A stretch of 64,000 nt of DNA, from positions 248,001-312,000 of the forward strand of contig NZ_BAAAFN010000006.1 in assembly GCF_039523555.1 (NCBI RefSeq). Direction: 5' to 3'. Under the pieces are notes generated by a model, which made no database searches, was not told the origin of the DNA, and saw only the letters and a program-made list of their open reading frames with translations. The stretch's first letter is position 1. The number at the start of each line of letters is the position of its first letter. The translations under genes and the position numbers were made by a program. Below are positions 20,077 through 28,718 of the stretch, piece after piece. The DNA is from Castellaniella daejeonensis (GTDB lineage Bacteria; Pseudomonadota; Gammaproteobacteria; Burkholderiales; Burkholderiaceae_B).

Positions 20077-23000
20077 AGACCACGACGCCGGGTATCGCCG
20101 GGCGCATCACGGCCCTGTTCCAGGACAACCGCCTGACGCCCCTGCTCGCGCTGGCCCTGCTGCTGGCCGGACTGTTCGCGCTCGCGGTCACGCCCCGCGA
20201 GGAAGAGCCCCAGATCGACGTCACCATGGCCACGATCATGGTGGCATGGCCGGGAGCCTCGTCCGGAGACGTCGAGCGCGTCATCGCCACGCCCGGAGAA
20301 CGCATCCTGGCCCGGATGGAAGGCACCGAGCACGTCACATCGATGTCCATGCCCGGACAGGCCGTGCTGACCGTCCAGTTCGAGGTCGGCATCCCGCGCA
20401 CCGAGGCGCTGGTGCGCCTGCACGACACGCTGCGGACGGAATCGTCCGCCTGGATGCCGCCGGGGCTCGGCATCCAGCCGCCCGTGGTCCGGCCGCGCGG
20501 CGTCGACGACGTCCCCATCGTCGCGCTGACGCTGCACGCCGCGGACAAATCCCCGCGCGACCTGGAATGGATCGCCCGCGGCATCGAGCCCGAACTGAAA
20601 CGCGTCCCCGGCACGCGCGACGTCTGGCTGATCGGCGGAGCCGACAACACGGTCCGCGTGAACCTGGATGCCGGCCGCATGGCGGCCGCCGGCGTGACGA
20701 CCCAGGACATCGCCCGGATCCTGGACGACGCCAATCATCGCCTGCACGCGGGCGACTGGATCGCCGCCAACCGGAGCCTGACGGTGGACGCGGGCCAGTT
20801 CCTGCATTCGGTCGAGGACGTCGCCGAACTGATCGTGGCGCGCCGCGACGGGCGTCCCGTGCGCCTGCGGGAAATCGCCCGCGTCGAAGAAGGGCCGCCG
20901 CCCCCCGACAGCTACGTCGGCTACCGCGCGGCCGGGCGCGGCGGGGACGCCGAGACCGCCGTGACGCTCGCCATCACGAAGAAGCCCGGCGAAAACGCCA
21001 TCGACGTGTCCAACGCCCTGATGCGCCGCGTGGACGAACTGCGCAACGCCCTCATTCCGCCCGACGTCCAGGTCACGGAAACCCGCAATTACGGAGCCAC
21101 CGCCGACGCAAAGGCCGGGACGCTCATCCACAAACTGATCTTCGCCACCCTGTCGGTGGTCCTGCTGGTCCTGCTGGCTCTGGGCTGGCGTGAAGCCGTC
21201 ATCGTCGGCCTGGCGGTCGGCCTGACCCTGGCCACCACCCTGTTCGCCTCCTGGGCCTGGGGATTCACCCTGAACCGGGTTTCGCTGTTCGCGTTGATCT
21301 TCTCCATCGGCATCCTGGTGGATGACGCCATCGTCGTCGTCGAGAACATCCACCGGCATGCCGGCCTGCATCCCGGACGCCCCGCGGCGCACCGCATCCC
21401 GATGGCCGTGGACGAAGTCGGCGGCCCGACCATCCTGGCCACTTTCACCGTCATCGCCGCATTGCTGCCCATGGCCTTCGTCACGGGCCTGATGGGCCCC
21501 TACATGAGCCCGATCCCGATCAACGCCAGCATGGGCATGCTGATCTCCCTGGGCATCGCCCTGACGCTGACCCCCTGGCTGGCCAAGCGCATGAGCGCGC
21601 CGGCCCGCCCACACGCGGGCCCCGGCCGCGCGCCGCGGTTCTTCCAGCGCCTGATGGCGCCCTTTCTGACGGCGCCCCGCGCCGGGCGCAACCGCGTCTG
21701 GCTGGGCCTGGCCACCCTGGGTCTGGTCCTCGGGTCGATGCTGATGCCCGTGCTCGGCTGGGTGGAACTGAAAATGCTGCCGTTCGACAACAAGTCCGAG
21801 TTCCAGGTCATGGTCAGGATGCCGGCCGGCACCCCGCTGGAACGGACCAACGCCGTCTTGCAGGCGCTCGGCGACCGGGTCCTGGCCGAGCCCGAAGTCA
21901 CCGACATCCAGACCTACGCCGGCACGGCCTCGCCCATCAACTTCAATGGCCTGGTCCGCCAGTACGACCTGCGGCGCGACCCGGCGCTCGGCGACATCCA
22001 GGTCAACCTGGTGGACAAGTCCGGGCGGGACGCACAAAGCCACGACATCGCCATGCGCATCCGGCCGATTCTGCGGGAAACGGCCTCCCGCCTCGGCGCC
22101 GACATCCAGGTCGTCGAAGTGCCTCCGGGCCCTCCCGTCCAGGCGCCCATCGTGGCGGAAATCTACGGCCCGGACCCGGCCGGACGACATGAACTGGCCG
22201 GCGCCGTGCGCAAGGTGTTCGAACGGACCGAGGGCATGGTGGACATCGACGACAGCCGCATGGCCTCCGCCCCACGGATCGTGCTGGCCGTGGACCGCGA
22301 ACGCGCGGCCCAGGCGGGCGTTTCGCAGGAAGCCGTCATCCAGACCCTGAAGGCCGGATTGAGCGGCATGCGCGTCGGCATCCTGCGCGACGGCCACTCC
22401 CGGCCCACGGCCATCGTGCTGGGCCTGCCGCCGGAATATCAGGGGGATCCCGGCGCGCTGCTGCGCCTGCCCGTCCGGGCCGCGGACGGCGCGATGGCGC
22501 CGATCGGAGAACTGGTCCGGGAAATCCGGACCACGCGGGAACAGCCGATCCATCACAAGGATCTGCTGCCGGTCCAGTACGTGACCGCGGACATGGCCGG
22601 ACGGATCGACAGTCCGCTGTACGGCATGTTCGCGGCGCGCGCGGCCCTGAAACGGCTGAAAACGCCCGATGGACAGCCGCTGACGGAATTCTTCACCCAC
22701 CAGCCGGAGGACGCCTACGGCGGCTACGCCATCAAATGGGACGGCGAATGGCAGATCACCTACGAGACCTTCCGCGACATGGGGCTGGCCTACGCGGTGG
22801 GCCTGCTGCTGATCTATCTGCTCGTGGTCGCGCACTTCGGCTCCTACCTGATGCCGCTCATCATCATGGCGCCCATCCCCCTCACGCTGATCGGCGTGAT
22901 GCCGGGCCACGCCCTGATGGGCAAGCAGTTCACCGCCACCAGCATGATCGGCATGATCGCCCTGGCGGGCATCATCGTGCGCAATTCCATCCTGCTGGTG

Positions 23001-23279
23001 GACTTCATCCTGATGCGCCTGCGCGAAGGATCCGGCTTCGCGCAGGCGGTCGTGGAGTCCGCGGCCACCCGCGCCCAGCCCATCCTGCTGACCGGCCTGG
23101 CCGCGATGCTGGGCGCCTTCTTCATCCTGGACGATCCGATCTTCAGCGGCCTGGCGATCGCCCTGATTTCGGGCATCGCCATCTCCACGGCGCTGACGCT
23201 GCTCATCATCCCGGTCCTTTTTTTCAGCGCCTTCCACAGGCGCGCCCACACCCTCGTTCCTCAAGGAGACCCCTCATGA
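20073..23279 (+). CDS. RND-family efflux pump, inner-membrane permease
   Basis: The 1068-aa product belongs to the AcrB-like RND superfamily (proton-driven export). It has TM1 followed by a large periplasmic loop, TM2-TM6 with the proton-relay aspartates in GILVDDAIVVVENI, a second periplasmic loop and TM7-TM12 (LAYAVGLLLIYLLVVAHFGSY to the C-terminus). The opening TPREEEPQIDV resembles an HAE-like subgroup distinct from AcrB itself. It overlaps the adaptor by 4 bp, and a DUF2892 gene starts within its last codons. A cluster with SQR and YedE suggests that the cargo is a sulfur compound or a toxic by-product, but that is inference. Confidence 0.93.
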   Translation: MKTTTPGIAGRITALFQDNRLTPLLALALLLAGLFALAVTPREEEPQIDVTMATIMVAWPGASSGDVERVIATPGERILARMEGTEHVTSMSMPGQAVLTVQFEVGIPRTEALVRLHDTLRTESSAWMPPGLGIQPPVVRPRGVDDVPIVALTLHAADKSPRDLEWIARGIEPELKRVPGTRDVWLIGGADNTVRVNLDAGRMAAAGVTTQDIARILDDANHRLHAGDWIAANRSLTVDAGQFLHSVEDVAELIVARRDGRPVRLREIARVEEGPPPPDSYVGYRAAGRGGDAETAVTLAITKKPGENAIDVSNALMRRVDELRNALIPPDVQVTETRNYGATADAKAGTLIHKLIFATLSVVLLVLLALGWREAVIVGLAVGLTLATTLFASWAWGFTLNRVSLFALIFSIGILVDDAIVVVENIHRHAGLHPGRPAAHRIPMAVDEVGGPTILATFTVIAALLPMAFVTGLMGPYMSPIPINASMGMLISLGIALTLTPWLAKRMSAPARPHAGPGRAPRFFQRLMAPFLTAPRAGRNRVWLGLATLGLVLGSMLMPVLGWVELKMLPFDNKSEFQVMVRMPAGTPLERTNAVLQALGDRVLAEPEVTDIQTYAGTASPINFNGLVRQYDLRRDPALGDIQVNLVDKSGRDAQSHDIAMRIRPILRETASRLGADIQVVEVPPGPPVQAPIVAEIYGPDPAGRHELAGAVRKVFERTEGMVDIDDSRMASAPRIVLAVDRERAAQAGVSQEAVIQTLKAGLSGMRVGILRDGHSRPTAIVLGLPPEYQGDPGALLRLPVRAADGAMAPIGELVREIRTTREQPIHHKDLLPVQYVTADMAGRIDSPLYGMFAARAALKRLKTPDGQPLTEFFTHQPEDAYGGYAIKWDGEWQITYETFRDMGLAYAVGLLLIYLLVVAHFGSYLMPLIIMAPIPLTLIGVMPGHALMGKQFTATSMIGMIALAGIIVRNSILLVDFILMRLREGSGFAQAVVESAATRAQPILLTGLAAMLGAFFILDDPIFSGLAIALISGIAISTALTLLIIPVLFFSAFHRRAHTLVPQGDPS

Positions 23280-23485
23280 CTTCCTGGCAACTCGTCCGCG
23301 TCCTCGCGGGCCTCTTCATCCTGCTGTCGCTGCTGCTGGGCGCCCCCGCCAGCCCCTGGTTCCACAGCCAGTGGTGGCTGGCCTTCACGGTTTTCGTCGG
23401 CCTGAACATCCTGCAAAGCGGCGTGACCAAATGGTGCCTGCTGGAGCGCATCATGCACCGCCTGGGCGCGCGCCGGGGCGACTGA
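23276..23485 (+). CDS. Second small DUF2892 membrane protein
   Basis: The product is 69 aa with two hydrophobic helices (LVRVLAGLFILLSLLLG and WWLAFTVFVGLNILQSGVT). The motif VTKWCLLERIMHRLG matches the end of YgaP-like DUF2892 domains (T..CP...L..LG). AAGGAG precedes the ATG. The gene overlaps the pump end by 4 bp and the TolC-type gene start by 1 bp (TGATG), so it is locked into the efflux operon. Its single cysteine is in the position of the family Cys. Confidence 0.85.
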   Translation: MTSWQLVRVLAGLFILLSLLLGAPASPWFHSQWWLAFTVFVGLNILQSGVTKWCLLERIMHRLGARRGD

Positions 23486-24900
23486 TGGCGCCATCCATGC
23501 GTCGCATCGCGCTCGCGCTGGCGGCCGCGCTGGCGCTCGCCTGCGCGCCGGGCGCCCGGGCGACCGACCTGCTCCAGGCCTGGCAGGCCGCGCAAACGCA
23601 CGACCCGGAACTCGCCGAGGCCCGCCAGGGCCTGCTGGCGGGCCAGGCGCGCGCCGACCAGGCGGACAGCCTCTGGCGCCCCACGCTGGAGGCCCAGGTT
23701 TCCGTGGGACGCGCAACCCAGGAAAGCCAGACCCGGGGCGCCCATTTCTCGGCGGCCGGACTCGGCGCCATGGACGGAGCGGATTTCGACACGTCGATCC
23801 GCAATGGCGCCCGATCGGAATACGGCGTCCAGTTGCGCCAGCCCCTGATCGACCTGGGGCGCGACGCCCAGGCGCGGCAATTGCGCCATGCCTCCATGCA
23901 GGCCGAGGCGGCCTGGACCATCGCCGAACAGCAGGCCGCGCTGCGCATCGCCCGACGCTATTTCGACGTCCTGACGGGCATGCGGCGGCTCGACGCGCTG
24001 CAATCCCAGAAACGCGCCGTGGAGCGGCTGCTGGAACAGGCGCGCGCCCGCTATCGGGCCGGTGACGCCTCCATTCTCGACACCCACGAAGCCGAAGCCC
24101 GGCTGGGCCAGATCGACACCCAGGTGGACCTGGCCGCCACGCAACTGGAACTCGCCCGGTCCGCCTTCACCCAGGCGTCCGGTCTGCCCGCGAAGGGACT
24201 GGCGCCGCTCCGGGAAGACGCGCCCGCGCTCACGGCCCGGCCCGACCAGCCGCTGTCGGCCTGGCTGGACCGGATCGGCAAGGCCAGCCCCGAATTGCGC
24301 CAGGCGCTGGAGACGGCGGCCATGGCCGCCGAACACGCCGAGGGCCTGCGCGCCATCGCCCAGCCCACGCTGAGCCTGGTCGGCGCGGCGGGCCGCACGC
24401 ACCTGAGCGGCGCCGGACAGTACGGCGACGCGGGCTACGCGGCGACGCAATGGTCCGTCGGCCTGGAATTGCGGATCCCCCTTTACACGGGCGGCATGCG
24501 CGACGCCCGGTACCGCGAGGCCCTGGCGGAACGCGACGGCGCGCGTTTCCGGATTTCATCGATGCAGCAACGCCTGAACCTGCGGACCCAGGCCGCATGG
24601 CTGAGCCTGGAGACGGGGCCGGCCCGCATCCATGCATTGCGCCAGGCGCTGCGGGCCGGCGCGGCGCGACGCGACGCGACCCGGCTGGGCGTCGAGGCGG
24701 GCGACCGCACCCTGCTGGACCAGCTGGACGCCGAACAGGCCCTGGCCCAAGCCGAACTGGATCTCCATCAGGCCCTGGCGGATCTCGTCATCGACCGGCT
24801 GGAGCTGCAGTCGCTGGCCGGAAGCCTGGGCCGGCATGAACTGGCCGCGGCCAACTGCGTCCTGCGCGGCACGCACTGCCCTGAAACGGCCAACAGATAA
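23485..24900 (+). CDS. TolC-family outer-membrane efflux channel
   Basis: The 471-aa product has a Sec signal (ALAAALALACAPGARA, cleaved after about residue 26), then two repeats of long Ala/Gln-rich helices typical of TolC barrels (for example DPELAEARQGLLAGQARADQ). It completes the tripartite RND system encoded just upstream. The start at 23485 overlaps the preceding stop. Substrate is determined by the pump, not visible here. Confidence 0.93.
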   Translation: MAPSMRRIALALAAALALACAPGARATDLLQAWQAAQTHDPELAEARQGLLAGQARADQADSLWRPTLEAQVSVGRATQESQTRGAHFSAAGLGAMDGADFDTSIRNGARSEYGVQLRQPLIDLGRDAQARQLRHASMQAEAAWTIAEQQAALRIARRYFDVLTGMRRLDALQSQKRAVERLLEQARARYRAGDASILDTHEAEARLGQIDTQVDLAATQLELARSAFTQASGLPAKGLAPLREDAPALTARPDQPLSAWLDRIGKASPELRQALETAAMAAEHAEGLRAIAQPTLSLVGAAGRTHLSGAGQYGDAGYAATQWSVGLELRIPLYTGGMRDARYREALAERDGARFRISSMQQRLNLRTQAAWLSLETGPARIHALRQALRAGAARRDATRLGVEAGDRTLLDQLDAEQALAQAELDLHQALADLVIDRLELQSLAGSLGRHELAAANCVLRGTHCPETANR

Positions 24901-24923
24901 AAACGACACGAGGAGACAACACC

Positions 24924-26198
24924 ATGGCACACATCGTCATCATGGGCGCCGGCATCGGCGGCATGCCGGCCGCCTACGAGATCCGGAGCCTGATCGAGTC
25001 CGGGCACAAGATCACGGTCGTCAACGCGACGGACCATTTCCAGTTCGTGCCATCGAACCCATGGGTCGCCGTGGGCTGGCGCACGCGCGCCGCGGTCACG
25101 ATGGAAATCGCGCCGCTCCTGCGGAAAAAGGACATCGGCTTCATCGCGGGACGGGTGACGGGCATCGACGCGGACGGCCACACGCTGACGCTCGAGGACG
25201 GCATGACGCTCGGATACGACTACCTGGTCATCGCCACGGGCCCGAAGCTGGCTTTCGACGAAGTGCCCGGCGCCGGGCCCATCGACGGTCATACGCATTC
25301 CATCTGCACGGTGGACCACGCCGAGAAATGGTGGGCGGAATACCAGGAATTCCTGAAGGCCCCCGGGCCCATCGTCATCGGCGCCATGCCGGGCGCAAGC
25401 TGCTTCGGCCCCGCCTACGAATTCGCCTTCATCGTCGCGGCCGATCTGCGCCGGCGCAAGTTGCGCAACAAGGTGCCCATGACCTTCGTGACCAGCGAAC
25501 CCTACGTCGGCCACATGGGCCTGGGCGGCGTGGGCGACAGCAAGGGCATGATCGAGAGCGATTTCCGCAACCTGGACATCCAGTGGATCGTCAACGCCAG
25601 GACGACCCGGGTGGAGGCCGACAGGATGTTCGTCACGGAAGTCGACGACGAGGGGGAGCCCCGCAAGGAACACGAGCTGCCGTTCAGGATGGCCATGATG
25701 CTGCCGGCCTTCAAGGGCGTGGACGCCGTGGCCGCCGTGCCCGGCCTGTGCAACCCGCGCGGCTTCGTCCTGGTCGACGAACACCAGCGCAGCAGGCAAT
25801 ACCGCAACATTTTTTCCGCCGGCGTCTGCGTGGCGATCCCACCGGTGGAAACCACGCCCGTGCCCACCGGAGCGCCCAAGACCGGCTACATGATCGAAAC
25901 CATGGTCAGCGCCATCGCCCACAACATCGCGGCGGATCTGGCGGGCAGGCCGGCGACGGCCAAGGGCACCTGGAACGCCATCTGCCTGGCGGACATGGGC
26001 GACACCGGCGCCGCTTTCGTGGCGCTGCCCCAGATCCCTCCCCGCAACGTCAACTGGTTCAAGAAGGGGAAATGGGTGCACCTGGCCAAGGTGGCCTTCG
26101 AAAAATACTTCATGCGCAAGATGCGGCAGGGAACCTCGGAACCGATCTATGAAAAATACGTGCTCAAGGCGCTCGGCGTCATCCGCCTGGAAAAATGA
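24924..26198 (+). CDS. sqr: Sulfide:quinone oxidoreductase, with complete catalytic cysteines
   Basis: This flavoprotein oxidises sulfide to sulfane sulfur or polysulfide and passes electrons to the quinone pool at the cytoplasmic membrane. The 424-aa protein has an N-terminal FAD site (MGAGIGGMPAAYEI), FVPSNPWV near residue 41 and ATGPKLAF. The three Cys of the SQR family are present at about C128 (SICTVDHAE), C160 (GASCFGPAYE) and C354 (NAICLADMGD), the pattern of the Acidithiobacillus enzyme. A C-terminal amphipathic segment (HLAKVAFEKYF) fits membrane association. It follows the TolC-type gene by 23 bp, so it is probably co-transcribed with the efflux genes. Confidence 0.95.
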   Translation: MAHIVIMGAGIGGMPAAYEIRSLIESGHKITVVNATDHFQFVPSNPWVAVGWRTRAAVTMEIAPLLRKKDIGFIAGRVTGIDADGHTLTLEDGMTLGYDYLVIATGPKLAFDEVPGAGPIDGHTHSICTVDHAEKWWAEYQEFLKAPGPIVIGAMPGASCFGPAYEFAFIVAADLRRRKLRNKVPMTFVTSEPYVGHMGLGGVGDSKGMIESDFRNLDIQWIVNARTTRVEADRMFVTEVDDEGEPRKEHELPFRMAMMLPAFKGVDAVAAVPGLCNPRGFVLVDEHQRSRQYRNIFSAGVCVAIPPVETTPVPTGAPKTGYMIETMVSAIAHNIAADLAGRPATAKGTWNAICLADMGDTGAAFVALPQIPPRNVNWFKKGKWVHLAKVAFEKYFMRKMRQGTSEPIYEKYVLKALGVIRLEK

Positions 26199-26245
26199 CG
26201 GCCGGCGTCGGATCCCCGCCCCGGCCTTCCCGGGGAGGTCCCGCC

Positions 26246-27397
26246 ATGCCCGCTGATGCCCGCATCGTCATCCTGGGCGCGGGATTCGCGGCCCTGAAAG
26301 CCATCCGCGAAATCCGCCGGCGCGCGCCGGGCATCCGGCTCACCCTGGTGGCCCCGGCGCCGGAATTCGTCTACCAGCCCAGCCTGATCTGGATCCCCAC
26401 GGGCCTGCGCGACGCGGAAGCGCTGCGCATGCCCCTGGAGGGTTTCCTGCGACGGCACCGGGTGACGTTCCTGGCGGCGCGGGCCATGGGCCTGGCCGAC
26501 GGCGGACGCCGCGTGCTGACCGACCGGGGCGAGGTCCCCAACGACGGCCTGATCATCGCCACGGGCGGACGTTTCATCCGCAAGCTGCCGGGCATCGAGC
26601 ACGCCCACGTTCCGTGCGCGGGCACCGAGGCGGCCCAGGCGATCCGCGAGCAGCTGGTGGCCATGGACCGGGGCCGCCTGGCCTTCGGCTTCGGCGCCAA
26701 TCCCCACGAACCGGCGGCCATGCGCGGCGGCCCCGTGTTCGAGCTGCTGTTCGGGATCGACACCTGGCTGCGGCGGCGGGGATGCCGGGAACGGTTCGAA
26801 CTGACCTTCTTCCACGCCAGCGAACGGCCGGGCCAGCGGCTGGGCGAACGGGCCGTCACGGCCCTGCTCGCCGGGATGCGGGCGCGCGGCATCCGCCTCG
26901 CCCTGGGGCATCCGCCCCGGGCATTCACCCGCGAGGGCGTGGAAACGGCGGGCGGCCCGATCCCCGCCGACTTGATCCTGTTCATGCCCGGCATGACCGG
27001 GCCGGACTGGGCCGAGGCCAGCGGCCTGCCCCTGTCGCCCGGCGGCTTCTTCCAGGCGGACGCCCACTGCCGCGTCCGGGAAGCGCGACGCGTCTATGTC
27101 GCCGGGGACGCCGGCAGCTATCCAGGCCCCGACTGGCTGCCCAAGCAGGCCCACATGGCGGAACTGCAGGCCGCGGCGGCCGTGCGGAACCTGCTGGCCG
27201 AACTGGAGGGCTCGACGCCGCGCGCACGGCCCCGGCCGGAACTCCTGTGCGTGATCGACGCGCTGGACACGGGCACGCTGGTCTACCGCGGCGCGCGCCG
27301 GTCATGGATGCTGCCCGGTTCGCGCCTGCTCCATTGGGCCAAGAAACGGTTCGAGGCCCGTTATCTGGACGGCCTGCGAGCAGGCGCCCCCCGGTAG
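26246..27397 (+). CDS. SQR-like FAD oxidoreductase without the catalytic disulfide
   Basis: The 383-aa protein is a second pyridine-nucleotide-disulfide-type flavoprotein with an N-terminal FAD motif (ILGAGFAALKAI), FVYQPSLIWIP and a second dinucleotide motif VYVAGDAGS. Its Cys are at about 124, 180 and 275, and the segment where SQR carries its central Cys (here ANPHEPAAMRGGP) has none. A type of SQR or FccB relative, or a partner that passes electrons, is possible; substrate is unknown. The start at 26246 is preferred because GGGGAGGT lies 8 bp upstream; an ATG at 26195 overlaps the sqr stop. It is the last gene of the plus-strand operon. Confidence 0.8.
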   Translation: MPADARIVILGAGFAALKAIREIRRRAPGIRLTLVAPAPEFVYQPSLIWIPTGLRDAEALRMPLEGFLRRHRVTFLAARAMGLADGGRRVLTDRGEVPNDGLIIATGGRFIRKLPGIEHAHVPCAGTEAAQAIREQLVAMDRGRLAFGFGANPHEPAAMRGGPVFELLFGIDTWLRRRGCRERFELTFFHASERPGQRLGERAVTALLAGMRARGIRLALGHPPRAFTREGVETAGGPIPADLILFMPGMTGPDWAEASGLPLSPGGFFQADAHCRVREARRVYVAGDAGSYPGPDWLPKQAHMAELQAAAAVRNLLAELEGSTPRARPRPELLCVIDALDTGTLVYRGARRSWMLPGSRLLHWAKKRFEARYLDGLRAGAPR

Positions 27398-27451
27398 CCC
27401 GGGGGGGTGTCACGGCCGCCGCTGCGGGCGCCGGAACGGAGGCCCCCCGGG
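27398..27451. terminator. Stem-loop between convergent SQR-like gene and small membrane gene
   Basis: CCCGGGGGG (27398-27406) pairs with CCCCCCGGG (27443-27451) around a loop with smaller hairpins. It is directly between two convergent stops. No T-tract follows. Confidence 0.4.
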
Positions 27452-27452
27452 A

Positions 27453-27617
27453 TCAGAACGTCGAGGCGCAATGCCCGCCGCTGGGCGCCACGCCCGAACC
27501 CGCCGCGATCAGCGGCGGCTCCGTGCGCACGTTGACCGGCGCGCTGTGCGTCCAGTCCCAGGCGAAGAAGCCCACGAGCGCGATCCAGAAGGCGGCGGCC
27601 AGGAATCGGAAATGCAT
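27453..27617 (-). CDS. 54-residue membrane protein of the sulfur transport operon
   Basis: A small frame begins MHFRFLAAAFWIALVGFFAW and ends GGHCASTF. It has one N-terminal transmembrane helix, then a short tail rich in Pro, Ser and Gly with one Cys four residues from the end. It starts 13 bp after the YedE stop and shares its direction, so it is probably the last gene of that operon. I do not recognise a family. Support is moderate: the position, the clear signal-anchor and the nearly empty alternative frames. Confidence 0.55.
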   Translation of the reverse strand: MHFRFLAAAFWIALVGFFAWDWTHSAPVNVRTEPPLIAAGSGVAPSGGHCASTF

Positions 27618-27630
27618 GGCGGTTGCCCCT

Positions 27631-28710
27631 TCAGAAAGCGTAGCGGCGGCGCACGCGCACGCCGATGAGCGACCCCAGGAAGGCCATGGGCACCCAGATC
27701 CAGCCGTGCAGGCTGCCGGTGGAGATCCCGCTGACCATGGCGCCGATGTTGCAGCCGAAGGCCAGCCGCGAGCTGTAGCCCAGCAGCAGGCCGGCGGCCA
27801 GGCCCACGGCCCATTGCGTCCCGTTCATGGGCCTGGCGGCGGCGGCCGGCTTGCCCGCCGCGATCCACAGGGCGCCCGCCAGGATGCCGATGTTGGTGAT
27901 CGAGGTCACGTCGAGGAAGACCGACTGCGCCAGCGTCGCCGCGTTGACCGGCTCGCTCCAGAAGGCGTTGGCCGACGGGTCGAACAGGTGCGCGGCCGTG
28001 GCGATCTTGGCCGCCCACAGGCCGAAGCCATAGACGATGCCCCAGGGCTGGCCGGCGATCACCAGGTTCAGCACCGCCAGCGCCGCCAGCAGCACGGCGC
28101 CCCACAGCAGCTTGCGGTTCCACAACGGCGCCGCGCGGCCGGCCCAGCGCACCACGCCGAGGCCGACCAGGGCCAGGCCGGCCAGCGTCAGCAGCAGTGC
28201 GGCGGGCGCGCCGAAATGCGCCACCAGGCCGTAGGGCGGCAGGGCCCCCAGGGCCAGCCAGCGGTCCAGCGTGGCCGAGCCCAGAAAGCTGCCGATCGCG
28301 AACAGCGGCAGGATCGCCATGTTCAGGGGAATGCCCAGGCCCGCCTTGTACAGCGTGCCCGAACCGCAGCCGTCGGCGACCTGCATGCAGGCGCCGAAGA
28401 CGAAGGCGCCCACGATCAGGCTGACGCTGGGCGGTCCCAGGGCGGCTCCCAGGTCGGTCGGATAGGCGGCCAGCAGGGGCATGGACACCGCCGCCGCGAC
28501 CGCCAGCAGCACCAGTTGCGCCAGCACGCCGGACGGGTCGCGCTGCTCGATCAGCCGCCGCCAGCCGGTGGTGAAGCCGAAGCGCGCGCCCGCCAGCACC
28601 GCCCCCAGGCCGATGCCGACGAGAAACAGCAGCGCCTGGCGCAAGGCCACCGACCAGGCGAGGAAGACGCAGAACGCGAGGATCAGGACCGCGAGAGGGA
28701 GTCGTTTCAT
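27631..28710 (-). CDS. yedE: YeeE/YedE-family sulfur (thiosulfate-type) transporter
   Basis: The 359-aa product has about nine to ten transmembrane helices and the YeeE/YedE signatures. Cys-bearing motifs are FGACMQVADGCGSG (about C108 and C115) and RLAFGCNIGAMVSGISTGS (about C320). Known members (TsuA) import thiosulfate through membrane cysteines. The first conserved half, GARFGFTTGWR, has no Cys where several relatives do, so substrate may differ. It lies 8 bp after the secreted rhodanese and before the small membrane gene, so uptake of periplasmic sulfane sulfur is a good guess. Confidence 0.9.
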   Translation of the reverse strand: MKRLPLAVLILAFCVFLAWSVALRQALLFLVGIGLGAVLAGARFGFTTGWRRLIEQRDPSGVLAQLVLLAVAAAVSMPLLAAYPTDLGAALGPPSVSLIVGAFVFGACMQVADGCGSGTLYKAGLGIPLNMAILPLFAIGSFLGSATLDRWLALGALPPYGLVAHFGAPAALLLTLAGLALVGLGVVRWAGRAAPLWNRKLLWGAVLLAALAVLNLVIAGQPWGIVYGFGLWAAKIATAAHLFDPSANAFWSEPVNAATLAQSVFLDVTSITNIGILAGALWIAAGKPAAAARPMNGTQWAVGLAAGLLLGYSSRLAFGCNIGAMVSGISTGSLHGWIWVPMAFLGSLIGVRVRRRYAF

Positions 28711-28718
28711 GCGTCAGC

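Noticed and set aside
19923..23264. Open frame of 1113 codons opposite the RND pump
   Set aside because: Low-complexity composition, no domains, and full overlap with the pump on the other strand.
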